Of a stretch of 64,000 nt of DNA, positions 1-10,829 are shown piece after piece. The stretch covers positions 1,202,525 to 1,266,524 of the forward strand of contig CABFPE010000136.1 of NCBI GenBank assembly GCA_900660155.1. The letters are read 5' to 3'. Within the stretch, counting starts at the first letter, position 1. The number at the start of each line of letters is the position of its first letter. The notes below the pieces were generated by a model, which searched no databases, was not told the DNA's origin, and saw only the letters and a list, made by a program, of their open reading frames with translations. The DNA is from Hofstenia miamia. Its lineage: Eukaryota; Xenacoelomorpha; Acoela; Hofsteniidae. A program made the position numbers and the translations under genes.

Positions 1-244
1 CGTGATATACAAGACGTTCAATTATACGCTGATTTACTTTTTGCCTTTTAGCTCCTCCTCGTTGTTTCGCTACAGTACTATTCTTTTTAACAATTCTGTA
101 AGCTGTGTCTCGTTTAATACCATGAGCTCTTGCCGTTGCAAAAAAGTCTTCACCATTATTAGCTACTCTTATAATTGCTTGGCGTATATTGTTTGGCACT
201 GTTACACCACCATGACGGTGATGAGGCATTTCTGCAAATTCCAT
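1..244 (-). CDS. N-terminal part of a Tc1/mariner-type transposase, cut by the window edge
   Basis: Read on the minus strand from an ATG at 244, the frame stays open for 81 codons to the window edge. It begins MEFAEMPHHRHGG, continues with a helix-turn-helix-like stretch (IRQAIIRVANNGEDF, then GIKRDTAYRIVKK) and a basic RGGAKRQKVN segment. That order (HTH, then a GG-containing basic linker, then a second HTH) is what I know from IS630/Tc1/mariner-type transposases, where this part binds the terminal inverted repeats. The catalytic DDE core would lie to the left of the window. The gene reads inward from a plausible transposon end at 485, which fits. No break is seen in this part. A host-captured HTH protein is the less likely alternative. 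Confidence 0.6.
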   Translation of the reverse strand, partial: MEFAEMPHHRHGGVTVPNNIRQAIIRVANNGEDFFATARAHGIKRDTAYRIVKKNSTVAKQRGGAKRQKVNQRIIERLVYH

Positions 245-313
245 GATTCTATGTAGATGAGATTTGAAATGTTAATGCAAGATTATTATGAAAATCTACA
301 GTTAATAAATCTA

Positions 314-479
314 TACGGATTTTTGTATGCATAATTCGGATATTTGTGTGCACTCATTGGATAATATATGCACAATTCGGATAATTGTGTGCATACTTTG
401 GATTTTTGTTTGAACTGATCAGATATTCGACCGCACCATTCGGATAATTGAGTGCATATATCGGATATTTGGGTGGGAA
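314..479. repeat. Subterminal direct repeats of the left-edge transposon
   Basis: A motif close to ATTCGGATATTTGTGTGCA recurs near 314-332, 333-352, 374-393, 438-456 and 457-476, with a more diverged copy near 395-415. Arrays of short direct repeats next to the terminus are typical transposase binding sites. No other function is suggested by the sequence. Confidence 0.55.
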
Positions 480-485
480 ATACTG

Positions 486-1503
486 TAGTATATGTTGAAA
501 CAAAATATTTGTAGTAAAAAATGCAGAACTGTGAATGATTAATGGATCAAGAGAAAACAGTTGTGTAAATAAATGCCAGGTTAATATGTACAAATAAGTT
601 TTGTAATTTGATAAAAAAAATTCAATTTAACTTCGCTCGAGCTGCTTTCGTTTTCTTTCACTAACCGTTGTTTTCACTCTGCAAAAGTTACAGATAAATA
701 TTTATATTATACATTTTTATATTTAATAATGTGTTGTAGGAGTGAAATTAATAGTGTTTGCGGATTGTAGTAGAGGCCTTTGTACGCCTTGAATCCCCGA
801 ATCAGCGCGCGAGCAGATACCAACAAATTAGGTTTCCGATAGGTCATTTTACATCATCTTTTTATTTCCAGTCACCGGCATCGCCAAGTAGGTTCTTTAG
901 GGCAAAGCCAAGATGCACGTATTAAAAGTTTTTAACTGCCAATAGATTTCGCTGTATGGCAAATAGTACCATCTTGCTGAAATATGTGGCTTGTTGAATA
1001 AATGCGACGTATCAGAACTACTAAACATTGCGTACACATGTGAAGCAATCGCCTTCAAACTCCTACTTGCCCTAAACATGATTGATGGACTGACTTTTAT
1101 ATAGTGGATGATGCAAATCTTGAATTGGATTTTTGATTCTCTTAGCCGTTGAACTTATTCTCGATGCCTGAAAATTAGACCTCTCTTCGGACTTGAAAAT
1201 ATATTTATGCCGATTTATGTGACATTCCAAATGATGCAATTTAAAACAATAAAGTGAGACACTGATTTAAATCATAAACCAAACTCGAAAATAGCTTAAC
1301 GTTATTAAACTGCAATTTGGCACCCCAGACACTTACAAGAAGGACAGAATTGGTGTCAATTAGGGTGGACACTACAATATTTATGCAAAAACAGATACAA
1401 CTATGTAAAATGAAACCCCAGGTTGAACTCCGAAAATATAACAATTTAAGTTGAAAAATGTTTGTAACAAGATTTATACATATATATATATATATATATT
1501 AAC
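486..1503. other. AT-rich stretch without a supported gene
   Basis: No convincing exon or repeat is visible. Short open frames here have no recognisable motif. A (TA)n tract closes the stretch at about 1482-1499, directly before the hAT end at 1504. Confidence 0.5.
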
Positions 1504-2389
1504 CAGGCGTGTCCAAAGGGGAATCGTGGGGCCTCATGGGGATCCCAAGGCCCTTGTAGGGTGGGCGGTGGGGTCGCGATGAACTTTAGCCCAAGGGTTT
1601 TAAGGAGAATGGTGGGGTTAGTACTGTAATTGTAAACACCATTATATGGAGGTTTTTATTGCTTTCGATGATTTTGAGGTACACGTTAAAACTGAAAGTG
1701 TTATCAACCTCGCAAATCGTGGAAAAACAGCAATCTTGAATAACATTATATTTTGCATATTATATTAGAAATATACCGTTTCTCTAAATTACTAATATAA
1801 TGCTGAATATTCAATTGGTTTTTCATATTTATCTTATCATTTATGTAGGGTTGTTCAACATATAGCACAGTTATATATAGCTTAGTCTAACGAGACACAA
1901 TTTTCTAATTAACATTGTAACTCTACTCGAACGAGTGAGTTAATGTTCCAACCCGGGGTTCACATTTAATAATTGTAAAAACAATTGACAATTTTTTAAG
2001 CAATCATTGAGTGTTTAAGCGTGAAAATATGGAATTATTAATTGTCCATTTTTTACAATTATTGTTTTGGGGATTTATCGTGGATAACTCCTACGTCTAA
2101 CCGTGCTGAGAGGCTTTACAGCAAGGCCAAGTGTATTTTCAGTGATTATCGGAAGAAACTCCTACCAATGCATCTGGAATCCGAGCTGTTCTTCATGGTA
2201 AACAAGACGTTTTGGGACGCATACACTTTTCAAGCAAATGATTTGTTGATTTGTACCTTGTGACGTATAACTTTTGCAGACTGTGCAATTAATTGCAAGA
2301 ATTGCAATTATTGTTTTCTACAACTCAAAAACTGCAATTATTAATTGCAAGAGGAGAATTTAATTGCCCTAAAAAATTGTACACCCCTG
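1504..2389 (+). mobile_element. Internally deleted hAT transposon
   Basis: The ends are imperfect inverted repeats: CAGGCGTGTCCAA at 1504 and, read inward from 2389, CAGGGGTGTACAA. CAGGG-type ends are usual for hAT. Near the 3' end lies a fragment of the hATC dimerisation domain, which confirms the family. The 8-bp flanks (ATATTAAC and GTGCCGCC) do not match, so the target duplication has decayed or the element is recombinant. At 886 bp it lacks most of a transposase gene. Confidence 0.65.
2072..2263 (+). pseudogene. hAT transposase C-terminal (hATC dimerisation) fragment
   Basis: The frame from 2042 contains PTSNRAERLYSKAKCIFSD followed by RKKLLPMHLE and LFFMVNKTFWD. This is the conserved C-terminal signature of hAT transposases and ZBED-type proteins (usually ...ERLFSKAG.I.SDRRN.LLP..VE.LLFL..N...W). 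In hAT enzymes this segment mediates dimerisation and carries part of the catalytic fold. Only about 50 residues match; the BED finger and the first catalytic aspartates are missing. The frame closes with a stop at 2261-2263. Confidence 0.7.
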
Positions 2390-4279
2390 GTGCCGCCTAT
2401 GCCCCAATATATAGACGAAAAACCAGTAATCAAAAATAGCTAGCATAGATATAAATGTATATGATTTGTATAGTGGTTATCTGTGGGGCCAATGGGGATT
2501 GCCATGGAAATTTTCGTGAGGTAGGGTGGGATGGGATATGAGCCAAAATTCTGTCCAATGAACAAGTCTGATGTTAACTGAAAAGTAATAAACAAAATCG
2601 TATGACAATAGAAATTAGGAAAAATTGGAATAGGTAATAGAATAAGAAACAATTGCTATATACAAAAATGAAACAAGAAATCAGTGGCATTAGAATTCTC
2701 CCTCGGCATGAAATTGTAGTTGCTGTCTACAGTAATTGTCTACACAACTGTCTAGGAAATTGGAAAAACTCGATGTGATTGGCTATGACCAGTAAGTTGA
2801 AATTAAATAAATAACAATAAACGTCTCTCAGAGGTGAGATGTAGATTTTAATATCCTAAAGAAAAACTTGTGTGCTCTCACTAATCAATCCTGAGACACA
2901 TCGAACATAGATGACATTTTACAAAGATTCTTAAACAAGTCAAATTTGAGATGGAATCATTTTTTATAGTTATTTTAATCTTAGAGCAAAACTGACTTTT
3001 GCTGTGGAAAACGAACTTCTTCTTAGCGACATTTCTCTGCAACAAGTAAAACACTTGTTTTTTACCCATTACAGCGATAACCAATTAAATAAAAACTGAA
3101 ATAAATCCCACTTTCACATATCTTTTGAAAAAGTTAAGAATTTATTATTTTTGATATTGGATTCGTATAATAAATTTTGCAGTAATATTGATAAACACAT
3201 GGACTAGGAATTAAAAAATGATAATTCGAATGTCAAGTTGAAAAATTAGCTTACAAATCGAAAATTCAAAGTCACTTTTAAAGAATTCTGTAAACCAGTA
3301 ATCTATTAGAGTTCACACATTAAATATATTGCTGTTTTCTAAATAAAAAAGAAAACTGGGGGCATCATTATTAGCTTCATCAATAAATTTGAAAATTTGC
3401 TCATTTTCCAACTTCTTTCAAAATTTCTTTTAAACCGTAGGTCGAGGCTAAAAATTTTACATCAAAATAAGTTATGAGCCATAAAGCTGCGATGTGGTAA
3501 TCCTTCTAAGCCTTCAAGTAAAATTTTGTGGGGCATCATTTGTCTTAATTTTTAAAGGCAGCCAGATTTAAACATAAGAGAAAAATATTTATCAATTGAA
3601 AATCCAATCACCAAAAACCTTTGAAAATGTGAAAATTCGTAATAAATTTTAAAACAAGCGATATTTATATAATACACTTAGCGGTTGCTGATCTCAACCA
3701 ATCAGGGCTGACTAAAAACCAGGCGTTGGTTAAAACCGTTGTTATTTTCAATGAATGCTAACTACCGTAGTTATACACTTTCCCTTAAGAATCGATGTAA
3801 AACCAGTGAAGTGAATAGCCAGCAACTCCTGCCTAAATTCTTATTTTGTCCGTATACAAAAGCTATAAACGCAAGTTTTTTTAAATCGTCATCGATAGTC
3901 GAAAACTAAACGGGAAAAAGTATCAGGAGTTCAACTTCAATATAAAATATTAAAAACAAACCAATACACTGTACGGCAACTAAACTTCGAATCATTTTCT
4001 AGGGAAAACGTTGAATTCTATTTAATTAAAAGAATAAAGTACATCTGTTACTTTAAAAGTCACTGAAATTAAGAACAACTCTTCTCATTTATATGACGTA
4101 TTATCAATATATTAGTGTACAGCAAAAGGCCATTCAAAAACACCTCGGAATGAATGTAAAAAAACTTATAGTGCGACTAAGAGATGGACAGAGGCCGCAC
4201 CGGACGACAGGTCATGACGGGCTGTCCCTCCTCGGTCAAATAACATTAATCATAAGTAAAACCAAGGATACCTAATATA
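2390..4279. other. AT-rich stretch without a supported gene
   Basis: No exon with recognisable coding content was found. A G-rich patch at 2484-2560 resembles the G-rich patch just inside the hAT end at 1530-1620 and may be another hAT remnant, but no second terminus is visible. Confidence 0.45.
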
Positions 4280-4732
4280 CAGGACGCTGATTTGCAATGC
4301 AGTGAACAAAATCAAAGGGAGAACAATATACATAGATTTTTACAAAGAAAATGTCCAACACAAAAATTTGACTATTTGATGTATGATGTATAGTTCAATA
4401 TTGGTATTTGAATATTTTTATTCTGTTCATAACGAAGAAGTTGTTTAATCTTGTATGTAGTCGTATATTGTAAACTTGCATTGCGGTTTATTTAAAGCAA
4501 TAATCAGGAAATGCAGATGTGTATGCATTTGAAAACTTACTTTAAAAAACAATAACAGAGTTTATATTAGTATGTTCAAATATTGATTTCATTCGACTTA
4601 AAAAAAACCAAAACTATCTAACGCCAGCAGTGCAAAGTAGTATTAGGAGATATTAATAATCAACTAACCGTTTATTTTTCAATAAAAATTCATCTTTTGA
4701 ATTTTGGCATTAAATTACAAACAAGCGTCCTG
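4280..4732. mobile_element. TA-flanked MITE (Tc1/mariner type)
   Basis: The left end reads CAGGACGCTGATTTGCA from 4280 and the right end, read inward from 4732, CAGGACGCTTGTTTGTA. Both sides are flanked by TA-rich sequence (ATA before, TAT after), matching TA target duplication. The 453 bp between the ends has no coding content. The terminal repeat is clear for about 12 bp and then becomes imperfect. Confidence 0.6.
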
Positions 4733-4828
4733 TATATTTAGCAGTACTTCGCAAACTAATAAAGTTTAAGTTTTGATCATTTTTGTTTCAAATTTAGTTC
4801 CATTGTGCTTGAAAGTTTTTCTAAAATA

Positions 4829-5210
4829 CAGGGTGTAAATAAAGTCCCTTCACTTTAAAGTCAACTTTTTATAACCAGCAGAGTATAATGGCACAACAAA
4901 TTTAAACATAACTTAAGAGTCTCGAAGTAAAGTTTTTATTCTTCAACTTCTATTCCGTCAATCAATAACTATAATTGAATACAAATCGAAACAAGACTGT
5001 AATAGATGAAAAATGAAAAGAAATCACAACCGAAATGTGTCAAAATGCACTCGATCAATTTGTATGCCATTTGAAGAAATGCGTTGCCATTGATGGGAAA
5101 CAAGTTAATAATGAAAACTTTAGTTCGAGACTTTTAAGTTACGTGTAAAATGTGTTGTGCCACTATAATCTTCGGGTGATAAAATGTTAAGGAACTATAT
5201 TTACATCCTG
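4829..5210. mobile_element. Fold-back MITE with about 110-bp inverted repeats
   Basis: CAGGGTGTAAATAAAGTCCC at 4829 pairs with CAGGATGTAAATATAGTTCC read inward from 5210; each end is flanked by TA. The inverted repeat continues inward: TGGCACAACAAATTTA near 4889 matches TGGCACAACACATTTT on the other side, and both arms contain AGTCTCGAA. About 80% of each arm pairs, so the whole 382-bp unit could fold into a long hairpin. No coding content. The ends are of mariner type. Confidence 0.75.
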
Positions 5211-5212
5211 TA

Positions 5213-6858
5213 TAAGACAACAATAAAACTATTGTCTTCAAAATGAATCAACATTAAATTTTGTAGTCCGAAGCAAGCCGCAAACTTCAATTACGGGCCG
5301 AAAGCGGCCCATCACTGGTACGACTAATAGTAATGAGTAATTATATATTACAAATTCTAGAAAGCGTTAAAGATAAATAAGGCTTAAGAACAATTTCTAA
5401 ACTATATTATGAGCTAACAATAGCTGATTTTTAAAAAGTTGAGCCAACGTGACGTCAACCGTTTATGAATTTTCAGATACAGGAAAACACATCTATTCAA
5501 TTCCATGCATGATCAAATAGATTTGTTAGTTATGTCAAAATAATTATTTGAATATAAGTATGATTCTATTGTTTAGTGTCACATTTTTATTCATTCCTAA
5601 CATAATCCACCTACTAGTTTTGTTCAAAAGTCCAGAGTTACTAAATAACGTAAACAAGAAACCCGACAAATGGTCACACTGTTTGTAATCTCAGTTTTGT
5701 GAAATTTTTCACATATAAGGGTGTTTGTACCATACTCTATGTAAAAAATTGGCAAAAACTATACATATATATATATATATATGTATATATATGTTAAATT
5801 TACAATACATGTCTAAATATAGACGAAATATATGTATGTATGAAAAACTGTGTACATTAAACTATAAAATGTTAAACAAAATTATTTCCTATAATGTTAT
5901 AGAAATAATTTAACCAATGCTATACGTGTGATCACATTTAAATTCTTAATCCCACATAATCCCGGGTACATAACATGTAATGCCGTGAATTAGAAAAGGA
6001 TGGTTGAAAATTGACCCGGTTGAAACATGACGTATGTCATAAATACCCTGCGGTAACCTAATTGGATGATCGGGAATGATTGACGGGTTAAGTAATGAGA
6101 TAAAGAGAGAAATACGTACAAGTGGAAGGAGGAAATAACTGAAGAGTGGAATGGGTGACGTATACACAAGTAGGTTTAAATATGATACGTGCGCGAAAGA
6201 GACAATTCCCGGTTTATCTGAGTTTCAAATTTCAGCACATGCGAAGATATCTAGCGGACTATATGCCACCGATACCGGCACGTCAACACTCCGTTCATTT
6301 AATTAATCCTTTCCGACATCAAAGCAAGGAAAGTAGATGCACACTGGGCCGAAGACTAGCACGTTCTCTTGAAATTTGCAAAAACTCCTTTCCGTCGCTA
6401 TTCGAACACAATTCTAATAATATTTACAGCAAAATTCAATGAAACAAATCAATTGTATTTGTTAACAAAATATCTCCTCAAACTGCCACATACTATTTTA
6501 AAGAAACACCGATTGATTGAAAGAGTACGGCTGGAACTGCTAATTCAAGATCTACAAGGAATTGCAAAATTACAACCTCGAATCAGGGATTTTACTACAT
6601 TGAAATAAATTAGGCTATAAATCCAAACAAAATGTTAAGCACAGGGACGAATAAGAAAATCACACTACGGAGGGTACTTGATTACCAAACCGGATAAAAA
6701 ATATTGCAACCTTAAAATCTTCTATGATTTGACAATAATCATACATCAGAAAGGCCTGACCACAAGTATGGGTGTTACATGACCACTGTGCCCTTTCCCT
6801 TTCTTCACCTACGGCAAAACGTTTCAAAAAACCTGCAAATAATATATCCACACATAAG
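5213..6858. other. Stretch with (TA)n and two unidentified open frames
   Basis: A (TA)n tract lies at 5765-5790. At 5945-6610 the base composition is less AT-rich, and two overlapping + frames (6146-6442 and 6369-6608) have a mixed, protein-like composition, but I recognise no domain, start context or splice site. The remaining sequence is featureless. Confidence 0.4.
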
Positions 6859-7516
6859 CAGGGTGTCCCAAAAGTCATGAAGGTTTTAAATTGAAATTTC
6901 AAACAGAAAATAAACACTATTTCACTCAATAACTATGACATAACAACAGAATAAAGAGCTTAAGAAAACATCAGCAAATAAATATTTGTTCCATCTCCAT
7001 GAACTTTCCTTGTTGTGCAGCTTGCAGCCTACATGGGTAATATGCATTGTTTTTGAGAGATGCGATGCACACTGCTATTGGCAATCTCACTTATCTCCGC
7101 AATTTGATTTGTAATACAGATACCATATAAATTCGCATTGTTTGCGCAGTGTTACTTCCACATTAACTTTCCTGGCTTGTTCTTCAATTGGTTTCATTAT
7201 CTAAAACTGAGCCTGTAGAGGCAAATTTGGATATTAAACACGAAATAGTTGTGGAGAATGGATCCTTCTTGAGGTGATCATTTGTCTCGTAAGAACAAAA
7301 TCTTGCTAAACGAGATTGACCATGCATAAATATAAGTACAATTTCAATTCTTGCAGGATTCATGTGTGCCTTTCAGATCGGTTAAGAAAATCATGATTCT
7401 CAGTTAAATAGAAACCCCATTATATACACTTGTAAAACATACATGTTGAAAGTTTGGAAAGTTCACAAATAGGCAACGATGAACACATAAAAACTGCGTG
7501 ACTTCTGGGACACCCA
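6859..7516 (-). mobile_element. Decayed Tc1/mariner element with matching ends
   Basis: The ends are CAGGGTGTCCCAAAAGTCAT at 6859 and, inward from 7516, CTGGGTGTCCCAGAAGTCAC. Inside, the minus strand carries scattered pieces of the DNA-binding part of a Tc1/mariner transposase across more than one frame: SSVHRISQKQ and, in another frame, LKNNAYYPCRLQAAQQGKF, matching the family pattern SVHRILK...YPYRLQ.VQ. No DDE core remains. The element is therefore an internally deleted and decayed copy of 658 bp. Confidence 0.6.
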
Positions 7517-8039
7517 GTGTTTATTCGCGTTAAGTATAATTATTCTCCCAAATTTTGAAATTTGAAATATAAAGCGCTAAGTACAAATTAATGTTCTTTG
7601 ATATTCTTGTATTTTTGTTCTTATTCCTACATATTATCTTTAAAACTGACATAAACATTTGAAAATGCCTAACATTAAAATAAAAGAAAATATAGAATTT
7701 AGAAAAAAATAATTAAATTATTAACATCAAATTTGATTATAAGTGAATTTTACTTGTTGATTGTACTTATATAACATCTAAACTAAAGATTAGCCACAAT
7801 GATGCATATAATTTGCATTCTAACAAGAAAATTTAGTCCGAGTTATTGTGGTACTTATAATTATTACCCACATGACGTTTTCATTGACTGAACCTCTACT
7901 TACTGATCTACTATTTGCTGGCAGACAATACGAGCATAGAGATATCAAATCTGATATCTTTTGAGACACAAATTCCCTCAAAGGCCATTGCCTTTGTTAA
8001 TGAAAATAACATTTTGTCAATGTGAAAGTCAATCGTTAG

Positions 8040-8480
8040 AATTCGGATGTCATTGTTACTGTTACGCCTCATGTGCCCAGGTTTTAGGTCAAAGAATCCA
8101 GTAAGCATATGGATTTTTACTGCTGTGAGGACTGATGAAAGTGTGGTGCCGCCACATTTCATTGACGATGGGCTGGCGATCAATACAAGTTTCTATAGGA
8201 TGTTCTCTTGTCCTGGATGAACCATCGTTCTTCATAAGTTCACAATTGTGACTACCCAACTCGCTGCAATCCAATTTTACAAGGTGGGATAAGCCGACCT
8301 GAGCATCCCCTTCGAGTACACTCTTGTGTGGGGCTTAGTTTTACCAAAAGCCAGTGTTGATGAGATTAAAGATTTTATTCAGCGAGAAAATCGACAAAAT
8401 TGCCTTCGTGAGATCCTGCGGCTGATAGCGGCTACATTCAATAAAACACATTTGTTTACTCAACAATCATGTTATTTACC
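8040..8480 (+). mobile_element. Possible mariner-like transposase relic
   Basis: In one plus frame the stretch around 8095-8190 reads PVSIWIFTAV...VVPPHFIDDGLAINTSFYRM, which has the spacing of the mariner core segment VMVWAG...PLVFV..GVKINA.YYR. Further on, YTLVWGLVLPKASVDEIKDF resembles the SIW.LE.R......LK region after the last catalytic residue. The frame has stops between these pieces and no terminal repeats were found. The match is by pattern only, so the call is weak. Confidence 0.35.
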
Positions 8481-9451
8481 CGAGCTAGTAAATATAAGGA
8501 GAGGGAAACCTCTAACCATAAACGATAGCTGGTGGGTAATAACGAAGCATTTCTAAATTAATATGATTCAGTTTAGCATTACATATTGCCTTGTACATGT
8601 TGCGTGTTTAATTACTCTTCGAATGCCAAAGAACAACCATACATTCGTGTTTTTCGATTTCCAAGTTAAGGCAAAGAGCAATCCACTACACTTTAAAATG
8701 CTAAAATCACTAAACACTGTGGTTTATGAAATGCACTGGCCTACTGGATTTAAAGAAAAACGCATTTTCGACAAACTGAGACCAGAAGACCCTCCTTCTG
8801 TTTTTAATCAATGTAATGCACCTTTATCGTAATTCCCAACACCATTAAAGTAGAACGTCCGAGCAACGGTGTGTTGTTGATTGTGGAATTCTGCCTGACG
8901 AGCTTCGTGAGTTCAACAAAGAACACAAGTTACGATTCAATGCTTTTAACAAGGCCAAAATAGTGTCAGTTTGTTATGTAAGTTATTACTTGATCTTTTT
9001 ATTTCTTACAATTATGGTTTGAATTATTTAGGTAAAGCATTCCTCAGATTCCATTGTGATTTATCAGTTTTCAGACGATGAGCACTTGCAAGTATTGTAG
9101 TCTGTGAACATTGATGAAGATGATCGTCCTTCGGCTCACTTTACAAGTACCCAAATTGAAATTGGAGGCCTATTGGTCTGGCAAATGCAATCGATTAGTT
9201 TTTATTTTTCTCATTCAAAAATTAAAAATTAAATATTAACATTTACATATTCACAGTTAGAAGCTATCATTATTAGACTTCGTGGATGTCTTCACTGAAT
9301 GCATTTACGGATTGAAATGACTAGAATTTGCAAACATTCCTGATTCAAAAGTTATTCTTTTACTAGAGAGGGCTGAATGTGTTAGAAAGGCATTGTGCTT
9401 TTTCAATGTTCTTTTTTGTAAGAATTTATGAATACACATATTACAAATGTA

Positions 9452-10314
9452 CAGGGCTGGCCAAAAGTCGCTTCGAAGTTTAAATGCGTATTTCTCGAAA
9501 CTCTTATACCTTAATTAATTTATTTCTTCATGTATGATAAGTTTTGTAAAGGAGGTTTTATTTGCTTTTTATTGCACATCAAAACTCGTTTTAGTCTTTG
9601 TGCCAGNGAATTCAAATTTGGTGTTTAATAGCTATCGGCTCATTGAATTTAAATTGTTGCAACTTAAGCGAGATCGGGAGATTCTAGCAGTTGATTCAAC
9701 TTTACTACGCTAACCAACGATCACCTTCATTGACTATGAGAGCGTACAAGAGAGCAAACGAACTGAGCAAAGATCCTTTCAGTGAAACGTCTATTCGCAA
9801 CCTGGTGAAGAAGTTTGAGGAAACCTACTCCTTGCACGACAAACCACGTTCGGGTTGGCGAAGATCATGCGGACTCTGTTCTTGAAAACATGACATCTCT
9901 CCAAGAAGCGAATCCTCTCGGTCACTGCAGCTCTCGACACGTCGCAAACGCAACTGGCGTTCCTTCTCGCTCTGTAAGACGAATCTTAAAGCAGACTCTT
10001 GGTATGCATCCATATCACATAACAACGCACCAGATGATCTACAAAACAGACAAAGAGCGTGGTTTTGCACATTATTTAAGTCGGTTTAACACTAGCTTTA
10101 GTTACAGATATTAATTACAAATTAATCAATAATATGACATTCAATAAAATTATTATTATAACTGGGCGTTTGAGTGGGAATTTTGAAGTAAAATAAAAAG
10201 CAAATAAAACCTTCAACCTGCATTTTACTATCATCAAAGAAAAAAATAGAATAGATACTATAGAAAGATGAAAAAACTGCAATTAAACTTCGAAGCGACT
10301 TATGGCCAACTTTG
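9452..10314 (+). mobile_element. DUF4817-type Tc1/mariner deletion derivative
   Basis: Well preserved inverted repeats: CAGGGCTGGCCAAAAGTCGC at 9452 and, read inward from 10314, CAAAGTTGGCCATAAGTCGC, both continuing TTCGAAGTTTAA, and each flanked by TA. The internal region encodes only the N-terminal DNA-binding part of a transposase. At 863 bp it lacks the catalytic half, so it is non-autonomous. It lies within the P-superfamily relic and is therefore younger than it. Position 9607 is an N. Confidence 0.8.
9691..10114 (+). pseudogene. DUF4817/HTH N-terminal part of a Tc1/mariner-like transposase
   Basis: Frame one (9691-9885) reads QLYYANQRSPSLTMRAYKRA, then FSETSIRNLVKKFEETYSLH and DKPRSG. 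This matches the DUF4817 pattern of arthropod transposases (LYY.N.sn...alR.Y......P.s...lr.lvkKFEeTGSl...r.GR). The match then continues in a second frame (9815-10114): SRHVANATGVPSRSVRRILK and GMHPYHITTHQ, the second helix-turn-helix and the YPYKIQ-like motif. A one-step frame change near 9855-9870 joins the two. The catalytic DDE domain is absent, and after about residue 120 the sequence runs into the 3' non-coding end. It cannot encode an active enzyme. Confidence 0.7.
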
Positions 10315-10797
10315 TACATGTAAATTCTTGAAAAATTTAAAAACATATTAGTTCAAAAATCAGTAGTTTACATGTGCAGTATAAATAATTTTTTCCATAG
10401 GTATCTACGCAAGTTCGAGATCAGCATGTGCACATCTTACACGGGGGGCTTCCTGTCCTTCCAAGTGCACGTACTCTCCAATCTCTTAACGTCGCTTACT
10501 GATTGTGATGAAAACTCTTTCCAGAAACACTGTAAACAACCAACTCACTATGAATATTTAGCCATGGTAGGAGTTCGAACTACTTTTGTATTGGTGGACG
10601 AAATTTATATTAAAACTAATTTGAGTGTGCGAGGTGGACATGTAATTGGTTACGCAGAAGACAGGTAGTTCCCGTTCATATATTAAAGGCAGAAATTCTT
10701 GTAAACCAATTTTTGCAACTCATGAAAATAATAGAAAGACAATCGGTAAAAAGTATCGGTTTGAAATTATTCTTAGATTATTTTAGCTTCATCAAAT

Positions 10798-10805
<8 letters not shown>

Positions 10806-10829
<24 letters not shown>
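10806..10829. repeat. (TA)n microsatellite
   Basis: About 12 TA units within the P-element relic, between its DEIYIKT and HLFNTDESF segments. Confidence 0.9.

Larger units (their letters stand above)
1..485 (-). mobile_element. Tc1/mariner-type transposon, right end, running off the left edge
   Basis: The sequence read inward from 485 on the minus strand starts CAGTATTTCCCACCC and is directly flanked by TA (486-487), the usual Tc1/mariner arrangement of a TA target and ends starting with CAG. Between the end and the transposase ATG there are several copies of a roughly 20-bp motif. The other terminal repeat is outside the window, so the boundary rests on one end only. Confidence 0.5.

Noticed and set aside
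314-479. Regularly spaced short repeats resembling a CRISPR array
   Set aside because: The units are diverged, spacing is irregular, the genome is an animal's, and a transposon end explains them.
6146-6608. Two overlapping plus-strand frames in a less AT-rich stretch
   Set aside because: No domain, splice signal or homologous pattern was recognised; kept only as a remark.
9825-10070. Minus-strand frame of 81 codons
   Set aside because: It lies opposite the DUF4817-type transposase fragment, which has clear family motifs on the plus strand.
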